Below, one piece after another: positions 41,401-51,971 of a DNA stretch of 64,000 nucleotides. The stretch comes from Diplonema japonicum (lineage: Eukaryota > Euglenozoa > Diplonemea > Diplonemida > Diplonemidae), in the NCBI GenBank assembly GCA_964019335.1, contig OZ025669.1:248001-312000 (forward strand), in the 5' to 3' direction. How positions within the stretch are numbered: position 1 is the stretch's first letter; every line of letters starts with the position of its first letter. The notes under the pieces were generated by a model. The model was not told where the DNA came from, made no database searches, and was given only the letters and a program-made list of their open reading frames with translations. Position numbers and translations under genes: made by a program.

Positions 41401-41608
41401 TCGACCCAAGGTCCCCAATCACCACGTTCTTGTCGTCCTGCAGCGTGACGCTCTTCACGTTCGCAAGGATAACATTCTTCGCTGTCTCAGCGCCCAGCCC
41501 GTTGACGCCGCACACCAACACTTTTGTCGTAGAGAGCTTCAACATGCTCTCCCTCCCATACACAGCTATCTGCCTCGACTGCAGGTCTTCATCCAGCGGC
41601 TGTGCCAT
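38216..41608 (-). CDS. UBA1: Ubiquitin-activating enzyme E1
   Basis: E1 adenylates ubiquitin and transfers it through a catalytic cysteine to E2 enzymes. Four exons (39270-41608, 38910-39231, 38428-38847, 38216-38371) join in frame to 1078 residues, normal for Uba1. The start is MAQPLDEDLQSRQIAVYGRE. The inactive adenylation repeat has GVNGLGAETAKN (34-45); the active one has GSGALGCEFLKN (455-466) and DDDIIEKSNLSRQFLFR. The catalytic cysteine is Cys612 in QCALHNFP. The C-terminal ubiquitin-fold domain ends RVVMEFES. The third intron (38372-38427) consists almost entirely of A (sense strand) between GTGC and AAG. Exon 2 carries an acidic Glu/Lys-rich insertion. Confidence 0.95.
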
Positions 41609-42138
41609 ACTGTCTCGGTCTTGTTTTTGTGTCGCCTGTCATGCAGTAAAATTGTCAGGAGAGTGGGAGGGTGAGAAAGTAAGAAAGAAAGAAGAAAAAA
41701 AAAACACTCTTCTCTATCCTCAAAGAGAAGAAATGCCGCATAAAGAAAAAAAGAAAAAGAAATTTGAAGGGGCAGTGAAAAAAAAGAGAACAAAATTCAA
41801 AAAAAAAAAAAAAGATAGCCCCTCCTTCCGGAGCGAAAAGAACGGGGAGAAAAAAGAGACCACTCGTGAGTTGTGTATTGTATGCCGTGCGTATTTCTTT
41901 CTTTTTCTTTTTGGCGGAATTGAAGAACAATAGGGAATGGGGGGCACACTATTTTCCCACACTTCCCCCCCCCCCCCCCCGGCTTTTCATAGAACATAGG
42001 CAAATCCCTTTCTCTCCCTCTTTTTTTTTTTTTTTTTTTTTTGGAAAGACCGCCAGCACAACACTAAAAACGAAATAACGCACCGTAATAATATTTTCCT
42101 CCCTTCATTGTGCCACTTCCACCCTTCTCCTCTCCCCA
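41609..42138. other. Homopolymer-rich spacer upstream of the E1 gene
   Basis: A/T/C-run DNA, including a C-run at about 41966-41981 and a T-run near 42020-42042. No gene is visible. A pyrimidine-rich stretch followed by AG lies about 35 bp above the E1 start in the sense direction and could be a trans-splice acceptor; this is speculative. Confidence 0.6.
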
Positions 42139-44691
42139 TCACCCGACCACGGTGTGGACGAAGACGCCAGCAGCTAAGAAGATAAGCTGAATGAGGAGAC
42201 CGAAAATGCCGTACTTTGTACTCTGCACCAGCACAGGGAGCAGGTGCGCAACGGAAAGGTACAGACAGACAGCGGCAGCAGTGGGGATAACCTGATTTTA
42301 TTCTACGGTTTTTTTCCCCTCCTCATACCCATGGTGCCAGGAGCTCAGCGTTCACTTCGGTGATGAGCCCCAAAGCAGGCAGCGCCCAGGGGGATGCCAT
42401 AACGATACGCAACAAAATCGTATTGAAGGTGCTCACGTTGCTGCAGAGGAGGATGGCTGTACCAGCGATCTGAATATTTGTGGCCATCAGGGGGTTATGC
42501 ATACCTCGTATAATATAGCGTGGATACTGAGGAGGATTGTGTACTGTTTGCACCTCGTGGCGTACAGGAGGATGCTCACCAGGTGCTGCAGAACACCTGC
42601 CACAACGCAGGACTTCCAAGCGGTGTCCATAGACAGAGGGCTCCCGCCCCCTCCCGACCCCTTCGTGGTCTGCACGGTGAAACTGTCACCCACCTTCCTC
42701 AAAGCATCGAGCACCTGAAGATAAGTTAACAACACAAACCCTCACATACGTTTTCCCCCGCTACTGGCATGTCGTTCACAGCAACGATGCGCATCCCCAC
42801 CTTGAGGCCTGCACGCTGCGCAGGGCTGCTCTTGATGGCTACCGTGACCACACCGCTCGAGGACATGTTCTAGAGGATAGTGTCAAGATGGTGTGTTGCA
42901 TACCAAGCCCAGCTTCTCTTTGGGCTTCCGCGAGACAGTGAATACGTTTTGCTCGAAGCTCGGGTCTGGTGGCGGCGTCCTCGTCATGGCATCAAGCACA
43001 AACATGATGCCGAACCTCAGCAGCAGAACCGAGTGCGAGGAGCCTTGCGACCCCATGACCTTGTCGGACAAGGGCATTAAGCGCAGGACTGTATCACCGA
43101 GGGTCAGCCCTGCAGCCAGAACAAGCCACACGTACAAGAAAAAGTTTAAAGAAGAGGTGATGCTCGTGAATACGACAGCAGCAAGGGGAAGCCCCAGCAG
43201 CCCTCCCAGTACCTCAGGAGACTGGAGCGACATTTCGAGAAGATGCCTTTCTGGAATCCAGTGCTTGAGGGACGCAGGGATCTCGGGGTCATACTGGAAG
43301 GAAGTTGGAAGAGGAGATGCGGTGTAGGTGAACAGCTTGCTTTGCAGGCAGTCGAGGATGCTGCTCTCGGTGCCCGACATAACGAGGAAAGCAACAATTG
43401 CCATGAGAGCGATAAACAACCCGGAGACAACCTTCAACACGTCCAAGGGTGACATGCCCTGCGTGGCGTCGATCTCGCAGACCTTGATCCCCATGTCACC
43501 GAGGCCAGTCGTTGCGATGCGGAGCTTCGTCGGCGACATCTGCTTCACTGAGATGGTGGCGACGGGGCCTGAGTGGTGCCCTCTCCATAGCCCCACGGTG
43601 TCCCCTGTTTTGGCAGACGCCACACCAACGTTCCCGTTGTCTGCCGTGCCGTACACAAGGAAGTTCCCGCACGGTGACAACTCGAACACCGTGACGGCAT
43701 CTGTCCTGTCCAGCTCCACAGACGTGAGGGTCGAGCACGACAGGTTGAAAGACTTCTTCGTGGTGCCCGACACCTTCCATTCAATGGCGTACGATACTAA
43801 GAAGCACGGCCCGCCGCCTCTGGCCATCACCACATGCAGCTCGCGTCCACTGTGGCTAAACTTCACGGCCTGTAGTCGGAACCGCTTCTGAGGATCGTCG
43901 TTTGTAGGGAAATGTGGCGGCTGCTCCAAAGCAATGACACCCACACACCCCGTGCTGGAAGTGACAGAGGGTACCCAGTTGTCGCCGGGGGTCAGCTCCT
44001 GCGGGGCATCACCCGTCCGCCACAAGCGAAGGGTGCAGTCATGAGACACGGAAGCGATGAGGATGGGATGGGGCTTCTTGCGATCGTAAGTAACGCCAGG
44101 GGGAGGGGGGAGGGGTGCCATGGCGAGAGATGAGATGACCTTTGAGTGACCTTGGAGGATGGCAGCAGGGCGGGCTTGCCAGCTGCCGGAGCTGTTGTCC
44201 AGAGCGACAACGTGGATGGAGTTGGAGTCGGAGTTCACGACAGCAACGCGGCCGGACTTGGAAAGGGAGATGCGTCGTGCCTCATGGTTGCGCTCGTCGT
44301 CCGAAGCGTGGCGGCCGTAGGACGCCAGCTGCTCGAATGTCCCATCAGGCTTCAGGTTCATGAAGTTCACGGTATGCCCATGACCTGTGACACCGAGATG
44401 CGCCCCATTAAAGGGCACGATGTTCGAAAGGCACTGCACGTACTCTTCTGTGTACTGGTATTTGTTCTCTGCTTTGGGGGCTCCGCTCTGATCCATATCA
44501 ATGTCGATCATGCCGAAGGGCCGTCCCTGCCCCCACCCAGGGGGCGACCCTCCCCCTACCACCAGCTTTTCCCCCAACCAAGTGCACGCGTACACCGGGC
44601 AGGTTACGTTCACTATCATTCGCCTTTTTCGCTTCTGCAGGCTTACCGAATCCACCAACATGCTAGGGTCCTTTCGTTTGGGGGGCGCCAT
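42139..44691 (-). CDS. WD40-repeat membrane protein with PDZ domain
   Basis: Five exons (42904-44691, 42750-42869, 42505-42714, 42329-42469, 42139-42291) join in frame to 803 residues, with GTATG donors and introns of 34-37 nt. The N-terminal half (about 25-420) is a beta-propeller with repeats such as GHSKVISSLAMA, IASVSHDCTLRLWRTGD and FELSPCGNFLVYGTADN. A membrane helix follows (VVSGLFIALMAIVAFLVMSG), then two more (VLGGLLGLPLAAVVF, FFLYVWLVLAAGL). A PDZ domain spans three exons (KEKLGLNMSSSGVVTVAIKS, SPAQRAGLKVGMRIVAVND), and the C terminus has further hydrophobic helices ending GVFVHTVVG. The WD40-plus-helix start recalls Sec12/PREB of the ER, but the PDZ and extra helices do not. Function unknown. 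Confidence 0.82.
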
Positions 44692-45520
44692 GTTATCTCC
44701 AACCCTGGGCTTTCCGACCCCTCAAGGACGCTGCTTTTTTTTTTTTTTTTGGAAAGAAGCGGGAAGAACGGAATACTAAAGAGGGGAAAATAAATAAGAA
44801 TTGTGAGAGGGGGGGGGGGGGGGGGAACATAGGGGAAAGCGAATGGAGAGAAAAAAAAAAAAAAGACAAAAAAAGAAAAATGAGGACAAAAACAGAAAAA
44901 AGAAGAATGGGGGAGGAAAAAAAAAAAGAAAAGAAAAAAAGAAGATAAAATGACGTGCACCAAGGGGGTGGTTTGACAAGAAGGCGCTGAGTTGAAGCTA
45001 TGTGTCGGCACCGCTTGTCACCCCCACCACCGGGCCGAAGAATGCTGGGGATCACTTCTTATTCTTTTTCCTTTTGTTAACCCCACAGCACACCCTGTTT
45101 TCTTTTCTTTTTTTTTCCCTTTTTTTTTCCACCTCTTCTTTTTTTTTTTCTTCCTTTCCTTTTTTTTCTTTCTCCTCAATTTTCGGAAAAAATGAATTTC
45201 TCGCACATCCGAAGTACAGTGGCGGCGGAGGGTGGGGAGAACTACCACCACTCCGTGTTCAATAGAAAATAAAAAAGAGGGGGGAGGGGAGATGAAAAGG
45301 GATGGGAAGGGCTTAAACAGTTACAATAAATAAAAGAGGGGGGGGGGGCTTATTGAAAAAAAAATTCCCCTTAAGGGCAACATTCTGTTACACCTTCCCC
45401 GCTGCTTGCTGGCGGAGTCACCCCACCGACGGCATTTCGGACCTTTTTTTTTTGGAAGGGGTTGGGGGGGAATAACACTGCTAAGTAAAAAATAAAAAAA
45501 GAAAGGTACACACGAAACGG

Positions 45521-45555
<35 letters not shown>

Positions 45556-45640
45556 ATGAGATAAAGGAGGTTCCTGTTTTGGAACGTCCCCCTTGTCTCT
45601 ACTAAAAAAAAAAAAAAAAAAAAAAGGGAAAAAAAAATCT
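44692..45640. other. Homopolymer-rich spacer
   Basis: Dense A- and T-runs and one G-run (44810-44825). Open frames are lysine/phenylalanine artefacts. A family A repeat lies at 45553-45603, just beyond the 3' end of the coiled-coil gene. Confidence 0.65.
45553..45603. repeat. Dispersed hairpin repeat, family A, second copy
   Basis: Matches 11057-11107 at nearly every base, embedded between A-runs of more than 20. It sits about 40 bp past the stop codon of the neighbouring gene. Confidence 0.7.
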
Positions 45641-47223
45641 CTAGTGACGCGACGGCTTAGGAGTGCTGGTAGGTGTGGAGGTGTTCCAGTTAATAGCCTG
45701 TTTTTTGTTTTTTTTTTCTTCTTTTTTTGTTATCTTCATACCGCGACATCAGAGTTGGCACTTTGCTGTCTCTTGACCTCAGCCTTCATACGCTGAAGGG
45801 TTTGAGCCAGATGCTCAGCTTGCTCCTCGAGTTTTCGGTTTTCAGCCTCGAACTGCTCAGCCTGGCCTCTTTCGTAGCAAATTTTGTACTCCAACTGACG
45901 TTTTGTCCTCTGGAAGTCGGACTGGACCTTGGTAATGTCACCTTCAAGCCTCCTGACCTTCATCTTCTCCTCTTCCTTGTTATCCCTCAGAGTACCTTCG
46001 TCAACCGGGCCATCAGGCTTCTTCTTTGCTTTAATCTTTGGAACAGGGTCAGCCGCAACCGCACTGTATATTTTTTTTAAATTTTTGTTTTTTTTGGGGG
46101 GGGGGTCAAAAATGCATACCCCGTTTTCTCCTTCGCCTCCTTCTTCTTTCTCATGGAGCCGGTGCCTGTAGTCTGGACGGTGATCTGCTCCCTGATGCCT
46201 CGTGTGCTCTGGAAAAGGAGGTTTTTTTTTTTCTTTTCTTTTTTTTTTTTTCCCCTTCTTTTGAGTATTTTATTTTTCATTACCTTTCTGTCGATCTTCC
46301 TGTCCTTCATGTCCCTAAGTGTCTTCTGGGATTTCCAGTGTAGGCACTCTGCCTGCGCCTCGTTCTCTTGACGCAGTTTTTCGACCTGTTTGTTTTTTTT
46401 TTTCTTCTTTTTTTTCTTTCTTTCTTTCTTTCTTTTTTTCTCTTTTTTTACCTTGTCCATCACATCTTCCCTCTCCCTTTGGCATTGCTGCACTACCTGC
46501 AGAATCTCGGTATCCTTTTGTATCATAGCTTTTCGGAGTTTTTCATCGGATTCAACCTGGGGTGGGTAAAAAGAAAGTTTATTTATTTATTTATTTCTCC
46601 CCTCTTCTCCCATGTACCTGCAGCTCCTGTTCCCTCTCCTTCTTCATCACGATGATCTGGCAGATCTCACGGAGCTGTCTCTCGTTGTTACTGATGTCGG
46701 CCTCCCTCTCTTTGGTCAGCTCTTGGACGGTCTGGAGGGCCTTGTACGGGGCGGGGTCACCCGACTCATGCTCGTCAGAGAGAGTCAGCTTGTCGATGAG
46801 ATTGCGCTGAAGGGAGGCAACGATTTGCAGCATCTCAGAGCAGAAGTCCTCCTTCTGCTTTTTAAGCCTCATGTGTTTAAGGGATTCCTCACGGAGTGAA
46901 GCGTCCAGCTTGCTGAGCTTCTCCTCCTGTTCTTCGTGCTGCTTTTCCGCGAGCTCTATTTCGAGCATCAGCTGTTCCTTCTTCTGCACCAACGGCACCC
47001 CGCTTGTCGTCATTGTTTTCTTCGTCTCTGTCTCAGCCTCTGCCCTTGCCCTCTCCTTGTCCTCCTCTGCCTTCTTTAATCTCTCCTCTGCGGCCCTCAG
47101 CGGGCTCCCTGAGTCTTGCCTCTTCTGCAGCTCTAGTTTCTTCTCCTTTCTTCTAATACTCGCCTCCTTCTCCTTGATGAGGTTCCTGAGATGCTCTATC
47201 TCCATCTCCTTCGAGTTCGACAT
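45641..47223 (-). CDS. Coiled-coil protein (seven exons)
   Basis: Exons 46618-47223, 46452-46556, 46284-46385, 46120-46208, 45742-46063 and 45641-45697 keep one frame and encode about 426 residues from ATG 47223 (MSNSKEMEIEHLRNLIKEKE), so six coding exons are certain; a leader exon may exist. Nearly the whole protein is a coiled coil (LEIELAEKQHEEQEEKLS, QRNLIDKLTLSDEHE, VQSDFQRTKRQLEYKICYE). The C terminus is Thr/Pro-rich (NWNTSTPTSTPKPSRH). Introns are 44-75 nt and purine-rich in sense. The family is not recognised; motile-cilium coiled-coil proteins have this style. It lies directly downstream of MULE-like element 2 with 56 bp between. Confidence 0.75.
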
Positions 47224-47289
47224 GGTAACGGTCGCCCTGCCTGTGAATGGGGGTGGGGGGGTGTGATTTTTTTTTTTTGAGAAAACTGC

Positions 47290-47665
47290 TAACTTGACCC
47301 CTAAGTTTGAGAAATGTCCAAAAGCCACCCCCTTAGTTTGAGAAATGTTCAAGGTCTATCTTTAAAGAGGAAAAAGTTTCTGATCCGGTCCCCGAGGTTT
47401 CTTAAATCTCTGTGTAGTACCCCAAATCTTCAAAAAAACTCATACTCGACCCCTAGGTTTTAAAATGCTTGAATTCGGTCCCCTTAGTTTCATAAATGCT
47501 CAAAGTAGACCCCCTTGGTTTTCAAAATGTTAAAATCCGGACCCCTTAGTTTCGGAAATACACAACCTGGGCCCCCTAGGTTTCGAAAATGCCCAATCTG
47601 GGCCCCCTAAGTTTCCAGAATGCCCAACCTGGGCCCCCTATGTTTCATAAATGCTCAACAACATT
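47290..47665. repeat. Left subterminal tandem array of MULE-like element 2
   Basis: Roughly ten units of 28-34 bp, each containing a variant of CCCCTTAGTTT followed by AAATGC and a variable spacer. Units are diverged from each other but clearly related. Confidence 0.85.
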
Positions 47666-47729
47666 TTTTCACCCCAACATTTCCTACAGCTCTTTTTCCC
47701 ATCATTATATCACAAAAACCAATCCTTTT

Positions 47730-48545
47730 AAAATGCCTACAACCCAGTCAAAGATTGTTGCTGATGCGGTGTTCTCAGACATGGCTGAGGCGTGAAGAGA
47801 GGCCTTCTCGGACTGCTACAAGAGCGGTCGGGTGTTTAGCACTGTGAAAACCATCAGCGAAAATGTGGTGCTTGCCTGCTGCACTGAAGACTGCCAATGG
47901 TGGTGTTCCGGAATAAAGAAGGGGGGCACATGTAACATGCCCCCATACCTGCACCCTATCCAACCATGGAAAGAAGGCACCAGTTGGCATTGCTGATTGG
48001 GTTGCAAGAATGCTTCGGGACAAGGTGGAGAAATCCTCCGGTTAAGGGCCGACCCAGGCGATGACTGACATACGGGTCTTCAGGGAGGCGGCATTGGACT
48101 TTCCTCTGCTAGGAGGGCTAGGGAGACTCTTTTCGGATCAGCATCCAGTGCCTATATGAAGCTCTCCCCATACTTCGATGACCTGAAGGCAATCAACCCT
48201 GGCACCTTTTTTGACATCGAGAGGGACTCAGGGTCCCGCTTCAAGTGCTGTTTTTTTGCCTTCGCCCCCTCAGTCAACGGTTTCACTTATGTGAAGCCCA
48301 TAATTTCGATGGAACACACCTGGGTGACTTTGGGGGGGTTCTGCTTCAAAAGGTGTAGGGAGGAATAAGAAGAGGATCCCCAGCAAGAGCGAAAGGAAGA
48401 ATGCCTGCAGTCGTTGTGGCATTCTTGGCCACAAGACTTCGATGTGCACCAACCCTCCTGGTCCTCTCAAGAAGCAAAGGTTTTCTTTTAAATGCTGTAA
48501 TCTTTTACACAGGAAGACACCTTTGACGCAGCCCTCTAAGAAGTA
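47730..48545 (+). pseudogene. MULE (Mutator-like) transposase, broken
   Basis: Plus-strand pieces in more than one frame read as a Mutator transposase. An N-terminal zinc-type module is suggested by VVLACCTEDCQWWCSGIKKG (47860-47930). The MULE core start appears at 48156 (MKLSPYFDDLKAINPGTFFD, then FKCCFFAFAPSVNGFTYVKP). The C-terminal zinc knuckle CSRCGILGHKTSMC lies near 48408-48450. The catalytic DGT that should follow the core segment reads MEHTW. A stop at 47793 and frame changes show decay; the central and C-terminal catalytic part is deleted. Confidence 0.72.
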
Positions 48546-48629
48546 GCCTTGGTTACCTGGGCTGTCTTTTTCTTTTCCTTTCAAGTTGCCTATTGTTAAG
48601 GAACATGCATGCGCACAACCTTGTTGAGC

Positions 48630-48902
48630 GTTAATGAAACTTAGGGGACCCAATCGGGTTATTTGTGAAACTAAGGGGGGTTTTTTTGAGCATTTTGAAA
48701 ACTAGGGGGGTTGACTTTGAGCGATTTCCCGCCGTAGGGGCCTAGTTAGGGCATTTGAAAACCTGAGGGGGCGGACTTTGAACACTTTGGAAACTTAGGG
48801 GGCGGGATTTGAGCGTTTTGAAGACTTAGGGGGTGGACTTTGAGCATTTTGGAAACTTAGGGGTCGGAATTTAAGCATTTCGAAAACTTAGGGGTCAAGT
48901 TA
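48630..48902. repeat. Right subterminal tandem array of MULE-like element 2
   Basis: About eight units in inverted orientation to the left array, containing AAACTTAGGGG separated by GGACTTTGAGCATTTTG-type spacers. Confidence 0.85.
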
Positions 48903-48911
48903 GGACTCTTC

Positions 48912-48945
<34 letters not shown>

Positions 48946-49111
48946 TTTTTTACGTTTCGTAGAAAAGGAATTCAAAAATACACTGATGTCGCATCCACTT
49001 CACTTTTTTTTTTCCTTTTTTTTTTTTAGAGTCATAGGAGAAGGCATTTTTTTTTTTTGCCGGAGAGAAAAAAAAAAAAAGAAAAGAAAAGTAGTAAAGG
49101 CGGGATGTGAC

Positions 49112-50398
49112 TCAATATTCATGTTTAGGCTTGTGGTTGGCAGCCCTCAAATCAAGGATAATAGATTTTTTCTTTCGTGCAGGCCCCGCTGCAGGGGCTG
49201 AAACGGCGGCGGGCTTGTCCTTGCGCTTTCTTTTCGGGGGGGCACTGGCGGTGCTTTCCTGCGAGGGAGTTGGAGTGGCGGCTTTCTCCTTGCGCTTTCG
49301 TGTGGGCTTTTTGGGGGGGTCGGAGGGCGCCCGGAGAACAAGGGAAGCACCAGTGGGCGGGATGCTAGATGCTGTGAGCAACAGGGATGTCGCGAAATCC
49401 TCCCCATCACTACTGTGCATGGAGAGCGACGAGTCATCATCGAAGGAGTTGTCATCACTTGGGGAGTCTCCCCATTGGGCGAGAGTTTCAATTGATTTAT
49501 TTGACGCAATGGAAGTTTTGCAAGTGGCTTCCTCTTCGTCAAGGCAGGTGTTCCAGCTATCGACGGCAGCGTCCATGGACCCAAGTGTTCCTTGCATTTT
49601 TTTAAGGTTTGTGAGGACTTCTCTGAGGTATTTTCTCTTCACGTTTGTTACGTTTTCGGGCTTGAACCAGTCTTCCAGGCCTTTTCGGAACCAGTACCGA
49701 GGCCTGACTTCGATGATCTTCGCTGTGTTGCCTTTGATGAGAAGCTCGAGGTAGTGCAGTAGAAACACACCGCAGTCGAAGCTGTTCTCCTGCCTCGGGA
49801 CCCTCGCGCGGAGGACGGGGAGGTCAGCGAGCATTTTCTGCGACATCTTGTCTGCGTTCAAGTTCTTCGTGTTGAAATTGGCTTCCGCAAGCTCCTTGAT
49901 CCATTTTGTTGCCAAAAATCGTGTGATCACCGGTACCAGTGCTTTGTTTGACCGCCGGATGCTGTCAATGGACACAATGAGCGGTGGGACGTTTTTGTTG
50001 GTTTTTAAATTGTCCAGTTTTGCAAACCCTGGGGTGTTTAGCCGAAACCATTCTGAGATGTTAAGTATGGCGACGAGGGACCAATGCGAGTCGTTGTGCA
50101 CAGGGATTATCAGCCAGCGGTAGGATAGGATTTTGGTGTTTTTATACCATCTGCATGCCTGCTCGACCCCTCCCGTCGCCTTGGACTCGCCCTTCTCCGT
50201 CTTCGTAACCTGCCGCATCTTTGTGAAAAACTGCGTCCCCGCGATGAAGATGTCCCTGCAGGTCTTCCCACAGCGTTTCATCAACAAGGCTATATACGCA
50301 TTTATAATCTGATCATTAACATACGCTCCATTGGCAAGGGTGAGAAGGTCCGCCTTCGTCACCATGAAGCCATCGATTTGAAGGACTTGCTCCTTCAT
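49112..50398 (-). CDS. ULP1/SENP-type cysteine protease (C48)
   Basis: These proteases process SUMO or related modifiers. The start is ATG 50398 (MKEQVLQIDGFMVTKADL); 428 residues. The catalytic elements are in order: VNDQIINAY entry, H105 in NDSHWSLV, D145 in IVSIDSI, Q203 and C209 in RQENSFDCGVF. The protease domain occupies the first 260 residues. The tail is disordered, with an acidic stretch and several basic clusters (PTRKRKEKAATPTP, PPKRKRKDKPAAV, ARKKKSI) that look like nuclear localisation signals. Frame extension above the ATG is a poly-A artefact. Most likely a nuclear desumoylase. Confidence 0.9.
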   Translation of the reverse strand: MKEQVLQIDGFMVTKADLLTLANGAYVNDQIINAYIALLMKRCGKTCRDIFIAGTQFFTKMRQVTKTEKGESKATGGVEQACRWYKNTKILSYRWLIIPVHNDSHWSLVAILNISEWFRLNTPGFAKLDNLKTNKNVPPLIVSIDSIRRSNKALVPVITRFLATKWIKELAEANFNTKNLNADKMSQKMLADLPVLRARVPRQENSFDCGVFLLHYLELLIKGNTAKIIEVRPRYWFRKGLEDWFKPENVTNVKRKYLREVLTNLKKMQGTLGSMDAAVDSWNTCLDEEEATCKTSIASNKSIETLAQWGDSPSDDNSFDDDSSLSMHSSDGEDFATSLLLTASSIPPTGASLVLRAPSDPPKKPTRKRKEKAATPTPSQESTASAPPKRKRKDKPAAVSAPAAGPARKKKSIILDLRAANHKPKHEY

Positions 50399-50542
50399 TG
50401 CCCTGTGGTTTTTACGATTTCTTCTTTTTTTTGTTGTAAAACACAAAAAAAAAAAAAAAAAAAAAAAGATTGATTTCATCAACATCCTCTGGAAAGAGGT
50501 ATTCATTCTTTGCGTTTTCTTTCTTTTTTTTTTTTTTTTGTC

Positions 50543-51881
50543 TCACAACGTGATCACCCCCACGTTGCTCTTTCTGGAATAGATGCTATTTCCTTGCCCG
50601 TAGTACAGGAGCCTATCGCCCTCTTTGTTGTCAGCTGTCGTGCAAGATGAGATCTTTAAGGGTGGGTGTTGTTAAAAGAATAAGAATGATGAAACAAACC
50701 TCAGTGCCCTCTGCCAGTGTTGCAATGCACGTCATCTTTCTTACCTCGTGGACTGGAACGTCCCATATTTTAACGTCGGTAAGCAAGTCTGTCTGCCCTT
50801 TTGCTTTTTGGTGAATAGATTCAACCTTCTCTTTCAACCCCAGGTCCAATGTCTCCACTATCGTCTTGAGCTTCTCGGCGAGTTCCTCCGTGAGTTCTTG
50901 TTCCTCACCCTGATTGGTTTCTTCTTCCTCTTCTTCCTTCCCGTCCCCGTCTTCTGCGGTTGGAGGTTCTTTTTTAGGAATCTCTGATCTGATTGAAGCG
51001 GTTTGTTTCTTGACCGAGATTCTATGTTTTTTTTCCGCTCGCTTGACAGATCCTTCTGTTTCCGTCTCGATGCGCTTCTGAGCTGAAGATAAGAGCTTTG
51101 CTGCAGTAGCAAGATGGTCTGATGTTGAATCGAGTAAGTCTTTACAGTGGAGCTGCAAAAGGCGCCCGTTAGAGGTACTCAGGAACAGCTGCGTCCCCCG
51201 TCCAGCTGCCGATGACACCATCTCATCAATTCTAAAGGTGGCCTGGTGCACGATGGTGGGAGGTTCCGCCTCCACCATCTGCCATAAACGGACAGTCCCA
51301 TCACGCGATGAGGAGAGCAATGAGTTGCCAAAGATGTGGAGGTGCTTGACATGCCCCGTGTGTCCTCTTAGAACCCTGATGGCAGTGCCTGAAGGAAGCT
51401 CCCACTGTCTTATCGATTGGTCGTGCGAGGTGCTGAAAAATGACGCGTCGTGCTGCACGAGGCTTGAGACAGCATCGGAGTGGCCTTTTAAGATGTTGGC
51501 TTGTGGTGCAGCATCGCCTTCCCCTGCGCCCCATAGCCCGATTCCACCTTCGTCTCCTCCAGTGGTCACTGTTTCGTTCAGCAATGCCACGCACCTCACT
51601 GCGGTGTGGGCGCCTTCGTATGTCTTTGTGACAGTACCGTCCGATGCACAGTGGACTAGACGCCCGTCGCTTCCTCCAGAGTACACGTCGCCAGACTCAC
51701 TCACCAATAGACACAGAACGCCTCCCTTGTGGCCTCCATATGTTTTATCGTAAAGGACTCCTTCGTTAGTCCATTTTCTCACTAGGCCGTCGCTGCAGGC
51801 GGCGTATATGGTCCTTGTCCCATCCCCAGAGGCGGGGTGCACCGCTACTGCTTTGATTGGTGAGGGGGATGTAAATTGCAT
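50543..51881 (-). CDS. WD40-repeat protein with acidic coiled-coil tail
   Basis: Two exons (50700-51881, 50543-50653) join in frame via a 46-nt GTTTGT intron to 430 residues from ATG 51881 (MQFTSPSPIKAVAVHPASGD). About six WD repeats are visible in the first 250 residues (YAACSDGLVRKWTNEG, SGGSDGRLVHCASDG, STSHDQSIRQWELPSG, SSSRDGTVRLWQMVE). A charged coiled coil follows (EEEEEETNQGEEQELTEELAEKL). The C terminus ends KSNVGVITL. WD40 proteins act as scaffolds; no specific orthologue is recognised. The next gene starts its 3' end only 90 bp away. Confidence 0.8.
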
Positions 51882-51971
51882 TTACTTTTTCTTACTTTCC
51901 CCCTCCTTTTGTGAAAGCGTGTTTAAAAAAAAAAAAAAGAGGGAAAGGTTGTTCAGAGAGGATAAAAGAAA

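Larger units (their letters stand above)
47280..48912. mobile_element. MULE-like transposable element 2 with tandem-array inverted ends
   Basis: The outer ends are inverted: AACTTGACCCCTAAGTTT at 47291 on the left and its complement AAACTTAGGGGTCAAGTT at about 48885-48902 on the right. Each end is built of 8-10 diverged units of about 30 bp around the core CCCCTTAGTTTnnnAAATG (left array 47290-47665; right array, inverted, 48630-48902). The interior carries decayed Mutator-family transposase. Homopolymer T-runs flank both ends, so the target duplication is not readable. The element is 1.6 kb, with a broken gene, so it is not autonomous. Confidence 0.82.
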
